Shown here in pieces: positions 16,588-24,810 of a stretch of DNA of 62,547 nt (the first letter of the stretch is position 1; the number at the start of each line of letters is the position of its first letter). The notes under the pieces were generated by a model. That model had not been told where the DNA came from, searched no databases, and saw only the letters and a list, made by a program, of their open reading frames with translations. The translations under genes and the position numbers were made by a program. The stretch comes from Nocardia nova NBRC 15556 (GTDB lineage: Bacteria > Actinomycetota > Actinomycetes > Mycobacteriales > Mycobacteriaceae), in contig NZ_BDBN01000060.1 of assembly GCF_001613005.1 (NCBI RefSeq), positions 1 to 62,547 of the forward strand. The letters run 5' to 3'.

Positions 16588-17952
16588 GTGACCCTCGAAC
16601 TGGAGCGCCCCGGAACGGCCGACGCGGAGGTCACGAACCCGGCGTCGGTCACCGCCTCGCGCGTACACGACATCCTGTCCGCCCATATGCTCGCCGACGG
16701 TTTCGATCTGGTGCTGGACCTGCGCAGATCGCGGGGACTCGACCTGGTCGACGCCCGGGACGGCACCGTCTATCTGGATATGTTCGGCTTCTTCGCCTCC
16801 TCCGCGCTGGGGATGAACCATCCGGCGCTGGCGGCGAATGCCCGATTTCGCGCCGAACTCACCAGGGCGGCGCTGAACAAGCCCAGTAATTCCGATGTCT
16901 ATACGGTCGCGATGGCGCGCTTCGTCGACACCTTCGCGCGGGTCCTCGGCGATCCGGCACTGCCGCATCTGTTCTTCATCGACGGCGGTGCGCCGGCGGT
17001 CGAGAACGCGCTGAAGGTCGCCTTCGACTGGAAGAGCCGCCACAACGCGATGCACGGCCGCCCGGCCGAACTGGGCACGAAGGTGCTGCATCTGACCGGC
17101 GCCTTCCACGGCCGCTCCGGCTACACGCTGTCGCTGACCAACACCGACCCGATCAAGACCGAACGATTCCCGGCCTTCGACTGGCCGCGCATCGAGACCC
17201 CCTATCTGCGCCCCGGCATCGACATCGAGGTCGCCGAGCAGCGCGCGCTGGCGCAGGCCTGGGCCGCATTCGCCGAAAATCCGCACGACATCGCGTGTTT
17301 CATCGCCGAGCCGATTCAGGGCGAGGGCGGCGATCGGCACATGCGACCGGAATTTCTCCGGCGCATGCAGCAGCTGTGCCACGAGCAGGACGCGCTGTTC
17401 ATCGTCGACGAGGTGCAGACCGGCGTGGCGATGACCGGGTCGACCTGGGCCTACCAGCAGTTGGGCCTGCGACCGGATGTGGTCGCCTTCGGAAAGAAGA
17501 CGCAGGTCTGCGGAATCATGGCCGGCGGGCGCGTCGACGAGGTGCCCGACAACGTGTTCGCGGTGAGCTCGCGGCTCAATTCCACCTGGGGCGGCAACCT
17601 CGCCGATATGGTGCGGGCCCGCCGCATTCTCGAGGTGATCGAATCCGAGGACCTGGCCGCCCGCGCGAAGGAGCTGGGCGCGCTGCTGCTCGACCGGCTG
17701 CGCGCGCTCGCCGACCGGCACGAGCTGCTCACCGATCCGCGCGGTCGCGGGCTGATGTGCGCGGTGACACTGGATTCCGCCGAACTGCGCGATGCCGTCC
17801 TCGCGGAACTGCGCGAGCGCGAACGGGTACTGTTCCTCGGAACCGGCGAGCGCGGTATCCGGTTCCGGCCGCCGCTGACGGTCACCGCCGACGAACTCGA
17901 GCGGGCGGTGGATGCCCTGGATCGCGTCCTCGCGGGCATGGCCGATCGCTGA
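16588..17952 (+). CDS. lat: L-lysine 6-transaminase
   Basis: 454-residue class III PLP aminotransferase that moves the epsilon-amino group of lysine to 2-oxoglutarate, giving allysine that cyclises to piperideine-6-carboxylate. Family signs: DGGAPAVENALK, AFHGRSGYTLSLTNTD, IAEPIQGEGGDRH, FIVDEVQTGVAMTG, and FGKKTQVCG with the cofactor Lys. Start is GTG 16588; the putative -10 lies 6 bp upstream, so the mRNA may be leaderless. Preceded by lrpA, its likely regulator. Confidence 0.96.
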   Translation: MTLELERPGTADAEVTNPASVTASRVHDILSAHMLADGFDLVLDLRRSRGLDLVDARDGTVYLDMFGFFASSALGMNHPALAANARFRAELTRAALNKPSNSDVYTVAMARFVDTFARVLGDPALPHLFFIDGGAPAVENALKVAFDWKSRHNAMHGRPAELGTKVLHLTGAFHGRSGYTLSLTNTDPIKTERFPAFDWPRIETPYLRPGIDIEVAEQRALAQAWAAFAENPHDIACFIAEPIQGEGGDRHMRPEFLRRMQQLCHEQDALFIVDEVQTGVAMTGSTWAYQQLGLRPDVVAFGKKTQVCGIMAGGRVDEVPDNVFAVSSRLNSTWGGNLADMVRARRILEVIESEDLAARAKELGALLLDRLRALADRHELLTDPRGRGLMCAVTLDSAELRDAVLAELRERERVLFLGTGERGIRFRPPLTVTADELERAVDALDRVLAGMADR

Positions 17953-18098
17953 CGATTCCCAGGCTCGCGCGAGCGTGTCCGGACCGTCGTTGTGGCACTT
18001 CACCAGCGCTTTTCTGCTGGCGGGTAGCCAATAAGGGTACTGGTCGGTAGCCCCCACTGGAATTCCGCCGGGCTGCGCCACTGGTTACACTCCGGGGC

Positions 18099-19739
18099 AT
18101 GACGAGTGTCCAGAGTCAGCCTTCGCCGGGTTCGGCGGGCGCCCCCGATATCCACACCACCGCAGGGAAGCTGGCTGATCTGCGCAATCGGCTGGAAGAG
18201 GCCAAGCACCCGATGGGTGAGGGCGCGGTCGAAAAGGTCCACGCCAAGGGCAAGCTGACCGCGCGCGAGCGCATCCTGGCCCTGCTGGACGAGGGTTCGT
18301 TCGTGGAGATGGACGCGCTCGCCCGGCACCGCAGCGTCAACTTCGGCCTGGAGAACAACCGTCCGCTCGGCGACGGCGTGGTCACCGGCTACGGCACCAT
18401 CGACGGCCGCGACGTCTGCATCTTCAGCCAGGACTCGACGGTGTTCGGCGGCAGCCTCGGTGAGGTCTACGGCGAGAAGATCGTCAAGGTCATGGACCTC
18501 GCGATCAAGACCGGCCGCCCGTTGATCGGCATCAACGACGGCGCCGGCGCTCGCATCCAGGAGGGCGTGGTCTCGCTCGGCCTCTACGGCGAGATCTTCC
18601 ACCGCAACATCCAGGCCTCCGGCGTGATCCCGCAGATCTCGCTGATCATGGGCGCCGCGGCGGGTGGGCACGTGTACTCCCCGGCGCTGACCGACTTCGT
18701 CGTGATGGTCGACCAGTCCAGCCAGATGTTCATCACCGGCCCGGACGTCATCAAGACCGTCACCGGTGAAGAGGTCACCATGGAGGAGCTGGGCGGCGCC
18801 CACACCCATATGGTGAAGTCCGGTACCGCGCACTACGTCGCCTCCGGCGAGCAGGACGCGCTGGACTGGGTGAAGGACCTGCTGAGCTACCTGCCCAGCA
18901 ACAACCGCGCCGAGGCGCCGCGCTTCCCGGCCAGCGACCCGATCGCCGGCGCGATCGAGGATTCGCTGACCGAGGAGGATCTCGAGCTCGACACCCTGAT
19001 CCCGGATTCGCCGAACCAGCCCTACGACATGCACGAGGTCATCCGGCGACTGGTCGACGACGACGAGTTCTTCGAGGTGCAGGCCGAACGCGCGATGAAC
19101 GTCATCGTCGGCTTCGCCCGCATCGACGGGCGCAGCGTGGGTTTCGTGGCCAACCAGCCCACTCAGTTCGCCGGCTGCCTCGACATCGACGCCTCGGAGA
19201 AGGCCGCCCGGTTCGTGCGCACCTGCGACGCGTTCAACATTCCGATCATCACGCTGGTCGACGTTCCGGGCTTCCTGCCGGGTACGGGCCAGGAGTACAA
19301 CGGCATCATCCGCCGCGGTGCGAAGCTGCTCTACGCCTACGGTGAGGCCACTGTGGGCAAAATCACGGTCATCACTCGCAAGGCCTACGGCGGCGCGTAC
19401 GACGTGATGGGCTCCAAGCACATGGGCGCCGATGTGAACCTGGCGTGGCCCACCGCCCAGATCGCCGTCATGGGCGCTTCGGGCGCGGTCGGCTTCGTCT
19501 ACCGCAAGAAGCTGCAGCAAGCGGCCGCGGAGGGCGCCGATGTCGACGCCCTGCGCCTCGAGCTGCAGAACGAGTACGAGGACACGTTGGTCAACCCGTA
19601 CGTGGCGGCCGAGCGCGGTTACGTCGACGCGGTGATTCCGCCCTCGCACACCCGCGGCCAGATCGTCGCGGCGCTCCGCTTGCTCGAGCGAAAGATGGTT
19701 ACTCTTCCGCCGAAGAAGCACGGCAACATTCCGCTCTGA
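18099..19739 (+). CDS. accD5: Acyl-CoA carboxylase carboxyltransferase (beta) subunit AccD5
   Basis: 546 residues, the two-lobed crotonase-fold carboxyltransferase. Seen: SQDSTVFGGSLGEVYGEKI and IGINDGAGARIQEGV in the N lobe (oxyanion hole), VPGFLPGTGQEYNGIIRRGA and AYGGAYDVMGSKH in the C lobe. It transfers the carboxyl group from carboxybiotin on AccA3 to propionyl-CoA to make methylmalonyl-CoA for branched lipids. Followed by accE5, the epsilon subunit found in mycolate-producing Actinobacteria. Confidence 0.97.
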   Translation: MTSVQSQPSPGSAGAPDIHTTAGKLADLRNRLEEAKHPMGEGAVEKVHAKGKLTARERILALLDEGSFVEMDALARHRSVNFGLENNRPLGDGVVTGYGTIDGRDVCIFSQDSTVFGGSLGEVYGEKIVKVMDLAIKTGRPLIGINDGAGARIQEGVVSLGLYGEIFHRNIQASGVIPQISLIMGAAAGGHVYSPALTDFVVMVDQSSQMFITGPDVIKTVTGEEVTMEELGGAHTHMVKSGTAHYVASGEQDALDWVKDLLSYLPSNNRAEAPRFPASDPIAGAIEDSLTEEDLELDTLIPDSPNQPYDMHEVIRRLVDDDEFFEVQAERAMNVIVGFARIDGRSVGFVANQPTQFAGCLDIDASEKAARFVRTCDAFNIPIITLVDVPGFLPGTGQEYNGIIRRGAKLLYAYGEATVGKITVITRKAYGGAYDVMGSKHMGADVNLAWPTAQIAVMGASGAVGFVYRKKLQQAAAEGADVDALRLELQNEYEDTLVNPYVAAERGYVDAVIPPSHTRGQIVAALRLLERKMVTLPPKKHGNIPL

Positions 19740-19836
19740 TCCGACGATATGTGCGGTAGCGGAGGCACACTTTCCGGGAGAGTGGCGAGTTCGTACCGCG
19801 CACGATTGCCGCATCCGGGTGAAGATGGTAGGAAAA

Positions 19837-19857
19837 GGCCCTCATTCGATGAGGGCC
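19837..19857. terminator. Stem-loop between accD5 and accE5
   Basis: GGCCCTCAT (19837-19845), loop TCG, ATGAGGGCC (19849-19857): 9 perfect pairs in the 206-bp gap between two subunit genes. No T-run follows, so partial termination or transcript processing that lowers accE5 expression is as likely as a full stop. Confidence 0.5.
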
Positions 19858-19945
19858 GCACGAATACCGTTCGCGGCGTGGGTTCGTCCCGCGCCGTGAA
19901 CGCCGGGCCCTCTCGGTCCGGCACAGAACAGGAGGAGTTGGCGCT

Positions 19946-20281
19946 GTGACGGCTGTGGCTGACGAAGAGATATTGCGCGCTGCCGAATTGGATTTGGCGG
20001 TCGACGAATTCGGTGACGGCGACACCAGGCTCGCATCCGACACCGCTGTCGTCGAGGCCGAGGTCGGCCACGGGCCGGTCATCCGCGTTCTGAAGGGTTC
20101 GCCCACCGACGAGGAACTCGCCGCTCTGGTCACCGTGTTCGCCGCCGCGGGCGCGAACGCCGACGCGGCGCCGCAGGATCAGGGCCCGGTGGACAACTGG
20201 GGCCGGCCCACCATGATGCACCGCGGTACCTCGCCGTTCTCTCCCTACGCCTTCCCCTATCTGTCGCACATCCGCGGCTGA
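19946..20281 (+). CDS. accE5: Acyl-CoA carboxylase epsilon subunit AccE5
   Basis: 111 residues from GTG 19946 (GGAGG about 9 bp upstream). The body VIRVLKGSPTDEELAALVTVFA is the short conserved core of actinobacterial carboxylase epsilon subunits, which bind the beta subunit AccD5 and boost activity. The tail NWGRPTMMHRG is also typical. The maf start follows after 1 bp, so the two are co-transcribed. Confidence 0.93.
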   Translation: MTAVADEEILRAAELDLAVDEFGDGDTRLASDTAVVEAEVGHGPVIRVLKGSPTDEELAALVTVFAAAGANADAAPQDQGPVDNWGRPTMMHRGTSPFSPYAFPYLSHIRG

Positions 20282-20282
20282 C

Positions 20283-21008
20283 GTGACGGGATTCGTTCTC
20301 GGCTCCGCCTCGCCGGCGCGACTGCAGGTGTTGCGTTCGGCCGGGCTGGATCCCGTGGTCCGAATATCCGAGGTCGACGAGGACGCGGTCGCCGCGGCGC
20401 TCCCGCCGGACACACCACCCGCGGGCGTGGTGACCGCTCTCGCCCGAGCCAAGGCCCACACCGTCGCCGCCGCGTTGATCGCCGACGCCGCCGCGTCCGT
20501 GGAGGGCCCGGCCGCCCCGGATTCCTATGGCCTAGTGGCCGCGCGGGCCCCGCGCTTGGTCGACGACTGCGTGGTCGTCGGCTGTGACTCGATGCTGCTG
20601 GTCGGCGGCGTGCTGCAGGGCAAGCCCCATACCCCGGACGTCGCCCGCGCCCGCTGGGCCGAGATGGCCGGGCGCAGTGCCGATCTGCTCACCGGCCACT
20701 GTGTGCTGCGCGTGCGCGACGGCGCGATCGTCGCCGACGCCCAGGACTGCAGCACCACCACCGTGCATTTCGCCGATCCCGGGCCGGCCGAGCTGGATGC
20801 CTATATCGCCACCGGCGAGCCGCTGCGGGTGGCCGGTGCGTTCACCCTCGACGGAATGGGCGGCTGGTTCGTCGACCGCATCGACGGTGACCCGTCCAGT
20901 GTCATCGGAATCGGCCTACCGCTGCTGCGTCGCCTCCTGGGCGACGTGGGCGTCGGAATTGCGCAACTGTGGTTCCGTGCGCAGCTGCGGGCCGACGCGA
21001 TTGGCTGA
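20283..21008 (+). CDS. maf: Maf-family nucleotide pyrophosphatase
   Basis: 241 residues. LGSASPARLQVL at the N-terminus is the Maf substrate-binding motif, VVGCDSMLLV the catalytic Asp region, and GGWFVDRIDGDPSSVIGIGLPLL the conserved C-terminal block. Maf proteins hydrolyse non-canonical or UTP/dTTP-type nucleotides to monophosphates. GTG start 1 bp after the accE5 stop. Its last 93 bp overlap tail-to-tail the HTH regulator on the other strand. Confidence 0.94.
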   Translation: MTGFVLGSASPARLQVLRSAGLDPVVRISEVDEDAVAAALPPDTPPAGVVTALARAKAHTVAAALIADAAASVEGPAAPDSYGLVAARAPRLVDDCVVVGCDSMLLVGGVLQGKPHTPDVARARWAEMAGRSADLLTGHCVLRVRDGAIVADAQDCSTTTVHFADPGPAELDAYIATGEPLRVAGAFTLDGMGGWFVDRIDGDPSSVIGIGLPLLRRLLGDVGVGIAQLWFRAQLRADAIG

Positions 21009-21707
21009 CGGCGTCGGTAGTCGCGGTCCGGTCCCGGCCTGATCGGGGATGTGGGCGGGATCCGGGAGCGTGCTCGCCAGTGCCTCCAGATGGATCACGC
21101 ACAGTTCCGGGCCCACGAACGGGTGCAGCCGGACGTTGACCGCATCGCGTCCGCCGTTGCGGTCCAAGACTTCGCGCATCAGGCCCTGATGCACACCGCA
21201 GACCACCTCGGAGTGGGTGCGCGCCAATTCGCGCAGCGGGCAGGCGGTCAGGCGGATGTTGAGCTGGTCGCCGGTTTCGGAGGCGGGATCGCGCTCCGGG
21301 GCGAAACCCAATTCGGAGCTCACCGTGACCGCGACATCGCGCGCGTCGTCGAGCGAGGCGATGGGCTGTTCGAGCTGTTCGACCTTGGCGCCCCACGCGC
21401 GACCCGCCGTCACGGCCAATTCGGAACGCCGGCGGGGATCACTGCCGAGCTGATCGGCCAGCACCTGCGCGAGATCTTGATAACCGACCGATCGCTGCAC
21501 CGCCGTGTATCCGATGCGCGGGCGGCCGCGGCCGCGGGGCGGCTGCTGGAATTGGCGGACCAGCGATTCCCGGGTGAGAACATCCAGATGAAAGCGGACG
21601 GTGGTGACGTGCTGTCCGGTGATGCGCGCCAGTTCCTGGGCATCGAGAGGCTCGCTGGCGCTGCGTAGGATCGCAAGCAGGCGCCGTCGTGGCCAAGAAT
21701 CGGACAT
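20916..21707 (-). CDS. HTH transcriptional regulator (ArsR/SufR-like winged helix) with conserved Cys
   Basis: 263 residues. The N-terminus is a winged helix: RRLLAILRSASEPLDAQEL, then ITGQHVTTVRFHLDVL as recognition helix and a PRGRGRPR wing. The C-terminal half carries ACPLRELARTHSEVVCG and a later ELCVIH, three Cys in the place where SufR-type sensors bind a metal or Fe-S cofactor; a cofactor here is inference. GGAGGGGTGAGCT precedes the ATG. It is divergent from sseA with an inverted repeat between them, so it may control the sulfurtransferase and itself. The C-terminal extension overlaps maf by 93 bp. Confidence 0.82.
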   Translation of the reverse strand: MSDSWPRRRLLAILRSASEPLDAQELARITGQHVTTVRFHLDVLTRESLVRQFQQPPRGRGRPRIGYTAVQRSVGYQDLAQVLADQLGSDPRRRSELAVTAGRAWGAKVEQLEQPIASLDDARDVAVTVSSELGFAPERDPASETGDQLNIRLTACPLRELARTHSEVVCGVHQGLMREVLDRNGGRDAVNVRLHPFVGPELCVIHLEALASTLPDPAHIPDQAGTGPRLPTPSANRVGPQLRTEPQLRNSDAHVAQEATQQR

Positions 21708-21734
21708 AGCTCACCCCTCCTCCCATGTGACTTT

Positions 21735-21772
21735 ATCGGACGAAGCTGCGACTTAATCGCGCTTCATCCGAT
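21735..21772. promoter_or_regulatory. Inverted repeat between the HTH regulator and sseA (candidate operator)
   Basis: ATCGGACGAAGC (21735-21746) and GCTTCATCCGAT (21761-21772) match at 11 of 12 paired positions around a 14-bp spacer. It stands 28 bp from the regulator start and about 95 bp before sseA, a good position for autoregulation and control of sseA. Confidence 0.55.
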
Positions 21773-21865
21773 TCGTGATGTGAAACCGACGGCGCACATT
21801 GTTCGCACCTACGATCGGTACTGCCCAGCCGCCCATCGTCTACCACGCGTGAAGGATCTTCCACC

Positions 21866-22795
21866 GTGCCCGTCGCTCCGGACTCTCATCCATCCTTCGG
21901 CTCTCATGCATATCCACAACGATTGGTAACCACTGAGTGGCTGTCGGCAAACATCGGTACGCCGGGCCTCGCGATCGTCGAGTCCAACGAGGACATCCTG
22001 CTCTATGACATCGGCCATGTGCCAGGGGCGGTCAAGATCGATTGGCGCGCCGAGCTTACCGATCCGCTCACCCGCGACGTGATCGACGGCGCCCGTTTCG
22101 CCGCACTCATGCGTGCCAAGGGCATCGCTCGCGAGGACACGGTCGTTGTCTACGGCGACAAGGCCAACGGCACCGCCGCCGCCACCGCGTGGGTCTTCGG
22201 CCTGTTCGGGCATCCGGATGTGCGGCTGCTCGACGGCGGCCGGGACGCGTGGATCTCCGAGGCTCGCGACACCACCTTCGAGGTGCCCGACGTCGGGCTG
22301 GGGGAGTATCCGGTCGTCGAGCGCGACGATCGCAGCGCCCGGGCCTTCCTCGAGGATGTGCGCGCCTGCCTGAACGACGGCGGAACGGGCGCCGGACTGG
22401 TCGACGTGCGCGCGGTGGGGGAGTACACGGGCGACGACGACCGCATCCGGGACCGCCCGGAGGAACAGTCACTGCGCGCCGGGCACATTCCGACCGCGAT
22501 CAACATCCCGTGGACCACGGCGGTGGGCGGCGACGGCCGATTCCGCAGCCGGTCGGAGCTCGAGGAGATCTACGCGCCGCTGCTCGGCGCCGAGGACACC
22601 ATCGTCTACTGCCGCATCGGCGAACATTCGGCACACACCTGGTTCGTGCTGACTTCGCTGCTGGGCGTGGCGAATGTGCGTAACTACGACGGCTCCTGGA
22701 CCGAGTGGAGCAACGCTGTGCGCACGCCGATCGTCAAGGGAAGTGAACCGGGTTCGGCTCCGGCCGCCGTGTCGGCGGCGGCACAGTCGGTCTAG
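21866..22795 (+). CDS. sseA: Thiosulfate sulfurtransferase (tandem rhodanese)
   Basis: 309 residues made of two rhodanese domains. The C-terminal domain carries the active loop YCRIGEHSAHTWF with the persulfide-forming Cys; the N-terminal domain has YGDKANGTAA at that position and is therefore structural. Transfers sulfane sulfur from thiosulfate or similar donors. GTG 21866 follows GAAGGATC. A divergent HTH regulator with Cys residues suggests sulfur- or redox-linked control. Confidence 0.94.
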   Translation: MPVAPDSHPSFGSHAYPQRLVTTEWLSANIGTPGLAIVESNEDILLYDIGHVPGAVKIDWRAELTDPLTRDVIDGARFAALMRAKGIAREDTVVVYGDKANGTAAATAWVFGLFGHPDVRLLDGGRDAWISEARDTTFEVPDVGLGEYPVVERDDRSARAFLEDVRACLNDGGTGAGLVDVRAVGEYTGDDDRIRDRPEEQSLRAGHIPTAINIPWTTAVGGDGRFRSRSELEEIYAPLLGAEDTIVYCRIGEHSAHTWFVLTSLLGVANVRNYDGSWTEWSNAVRTPIVKGSEPGSAPAAVSAAAQSV

Positions 22796-22821
22796 GGTGT
22801 TGTTCACGTCACGGGGGTCCG

Positions 22822-22841
22822 GGCTACTGTTCGGTAGCCCT
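22822..22841. terminator. Stem-loop between sseA and accA3
   Basis: GGGCTAC (22822-22828), loop TGTTCG, GTAGCCC (22835-22841). A 7-bp stem without T-run, 27 bp after the sseA stop. It may be a weak terminator or a leader structure for accA3. Confidence 0.4.
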
Positions 22842-22916
22842 ATCCCTGTTCGGAGTCTGTTGGCACACTGCCTACACTCACCCGAGACGTAAGTTGTCCA
22901 AAGCACAGGAGGCTCA

Positions 22917-24719
22917 GTGCCCAGCCATGCCAGCGCGCAGATCACGAAAGTCCTGATCGCCAATCGGGGCGAGATCGCGGTGCGTGTGATCCGGGCCGCC
23001 AAGGATGCCGGTATCGCCAGTGTCGCCGTGTACGCGGAACCGGACGCGGACGCGCCATTCGTCAAATTGGCCGATGAGGCATTCGCGCTCGGGGGGCAGA
23101 CCTCGGCCGAGTCGTACCTGGTCTTCGACAAGATTCTCGACGCGGCGCGCAAGTCCGGCGCCGACGCGATCCACCCCGGTTACGGCTTCCTGTCCGAGAA
23201 CGCGGATTTCGCCCAGGCCGTCCTGGACGCCGGGCTGATCTGGATCGGCCCCTCGCCGCAGTCGATTCGCGATCTGGGTGACAAGGTCACCGCTCGCCAC
23301 ATCGCCGAGCGCGCGCAGGCTCCGATGGCCGCGGGCACCAAGGATCCGGTGAAGGACGCGAACGAGGTCGTCGAGTTCGCCGAGCAGTACGGCGTCCCGG
23401 TGGCCATCAAGGCCGCCTTCGGTGGTGGTGGCCGCGGCATGAAGGTCGCCCACACCATCGAGGAGATTCCCGAGCTGTTCGACTCCGCCACCCGCGAGGC
23501 GACCGCCGCCTTCGGCCGTGGCGAGTGCTTCGTCGAGCAGTACCTGGACAAGGCCCGCCACGTCGAGGCCCAGGTGCTGGCCGACAAGCACGGCAACGTC
23601 ATCGTCGCCGGCACTCGCGACTGCTCGCTGCAGCGCCGGTTCCAGAAGCTGGTCGAGGAGGCGCCCGCGCCGTTCCTGTCCGACGAGGTCCGCGCCAAGA
23701 TCCACGAGTCCGCCAAGCGGATCTGCAAGGAGGCCGGCTACTACGGCGCCGGCACCGTGGAGTACCTGGTGCAGGGCGAGACCGTGTCGTTCCTCGAGGT
23801 CAACACCCGCCTGCAGGTCGAGCACCCCGTCACCGAGGAGACCTCGGGTCTGGACCTGGTGCGCTGGCAGTTCCGCATCGCCAACGGCGAGGAGCTGACC
23901 ATCACCGAGGACCCGACTCCGCGCGGCCACTCGATCGAATTCCGCATCAACGGTGAGGACGCCGGCCGCGGATTCCTGCCCGCACCGGGCCCGGTCACCG
24001 TCTACAAGGAGCCGTCCGGCCCCGGCGTGCGCGTCGATTCCGGCGTGGTCGCGGGCAGCGTGATCGGCGGACAGTTCGACTCGATGCTGGCCAAGCTGAT
24101 CGTCACCGGCGAGAACCGCACCCAGGCGCTGGAGCGGGCCGCGCGTGCGCTGGCCGAATACGAGATCGAGGGCCTGGCGACGGTGCTGCCCTTCGACCGC
24201 CACATCGTGACCAACCCGGCGTTCGTCGGTGACGGCACCAAGTTCGACGTCTACACCAAGTGGATCGAGAACGAGTGGGAAAACACCATCGAGCCCTACA
24301 CCGGTGGCCGGCCCATCGAGGACGAGGACGAGGGTGCGCGCCAGACGGTGGTCGTCGAGGTCGGCGGCCGTCGCCTCGAGGTGTCGCTGCCGGGCCAGTT
24401 CAGCGTGGGCGCGGGCGCGGCCGGCGCCGCGGGCAACGGGGCGGGCGTGATCCGCAAGAAGCCCAAGCCGCGCAAGCGTGGCGGCGCGGGCGCCTCGGCC
24501 GCCTCCGGTGACGCCGTCACCGCGCCGATGCAGGGCACCGTGGTCAAGGTGGCCGTCGAAGAGGGCCAGTCGGTCGAGGCCGGCGACCTGATCGCGGTGC
24601 TCGAGGCCATGAAGATGGAGAACCCGGTCAACGCGCACAAGTCCGGTGTGGTCACCGGTCTGGCCGTCGAGGCCGGCGCCGCCATCACCCAGGGCACCGT
24701 GCTCGCCGAAATCAAGTAG
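22917..24719 (+). CDS. accA3: Acyl-CoA carboxylase alpha subunit AccA3 (biotin carboxylase plus carrier)
   Basis: 600-residue fusion. Residues about 10-455 are an ATP-grasp biotin carboxylase (KVLIANRGEIAVRVIRAAKD, IHPGYGFLSENADF, the Gly-rich loop GGGGRGMK, and EVNTRLQVEHPVTEE). After a linker comes the biotinyl domain ending with EAMKMENPV, where Lys566 takes biotin. It serves AccD5 (about 3 kb upstream) and probably other AccD subunits; birA 3.2 kb downstream is the natural ligase. GTG start preceded by AGGAGG. A strong terminator follows. Confidence 0.97.
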   Translation: MPSHASAQITKVLIANRGEIAVRVIRAAKDAGIASVAVYAEPDADAPFVKLADEAFALGGQTSAESYLVFDKILDAARKSGADAIHPGYGFLSENADFAQAVLDAGLIWIGPSPQSIRDLGDKVTARHIAERAQAPMAAGTKDPVKDANEVVEFAEQYGVPVAIKAAFGGGGRGMKVAHTIEEIPELFDSATREATAAFGRGECFVEQYLDKARHVEAQVLADKHGNVIVAGTRDCSLQRRFQKLVEEAPAPFLSDEVRAKIHESAKRICKEAGYYGAGTVEYLVQGETVSFLEVNTRLQVEHPVTEETSGLDLVRWQFRIANGEELTITEDPTPRGHSIEFRINGEDAGRGFLPAPGPVTVYKEPSGPGVRVDSGVVAGSVIGGQFDSMLAKLIVTGENRTQALERAARALAEYEIEGLATVLPFDRHIVTNPAFVGDGTKFDVYTKWIENEWENTIEPYTGGRPIEDEDEGARQTVVVEVGGRRLEVSLPGQFSVGAGAAGAAGNGAGVIRKKPKPRKRGGAGASAASGDAVTAPMQGTVVKVAVEEGQSVEAGDLIAVLEAMKMENPVNAHKSGVVTGLAVEAGAAITQGTVLAEIK

Positions 24720-24740
24720 GCAGCAAGCGATTTCGTGAAT

Positions 24741-24767
24741 AACCCCGCTCCACGACGGAGCGGGGTT
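24741..24767 (+). terminator. Rho-independent terminator of accA3
   Basis: AACCCCGCTCC (24741-24751), loop ACGAC, GGAGCGGGGTT (24757-24767), 11 perfect pairs followed by CTTCAC. It lies 21 bp past the accA3 stop and also faces the converging kinase gene. Confidence 0.85.
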
Positions 24768-24810
24768 CTTCACGTTCTGGGCAGAGAACCGACGGCAACC
24801 CGCACGAGAC

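Noticed and set aside
18000..19814. A 604-codon open frame antisense to accD5
   Set aside because: High-GC codon bias leaves long antisense frames open; the translation has no family character and accD5 on the other strand is certain.
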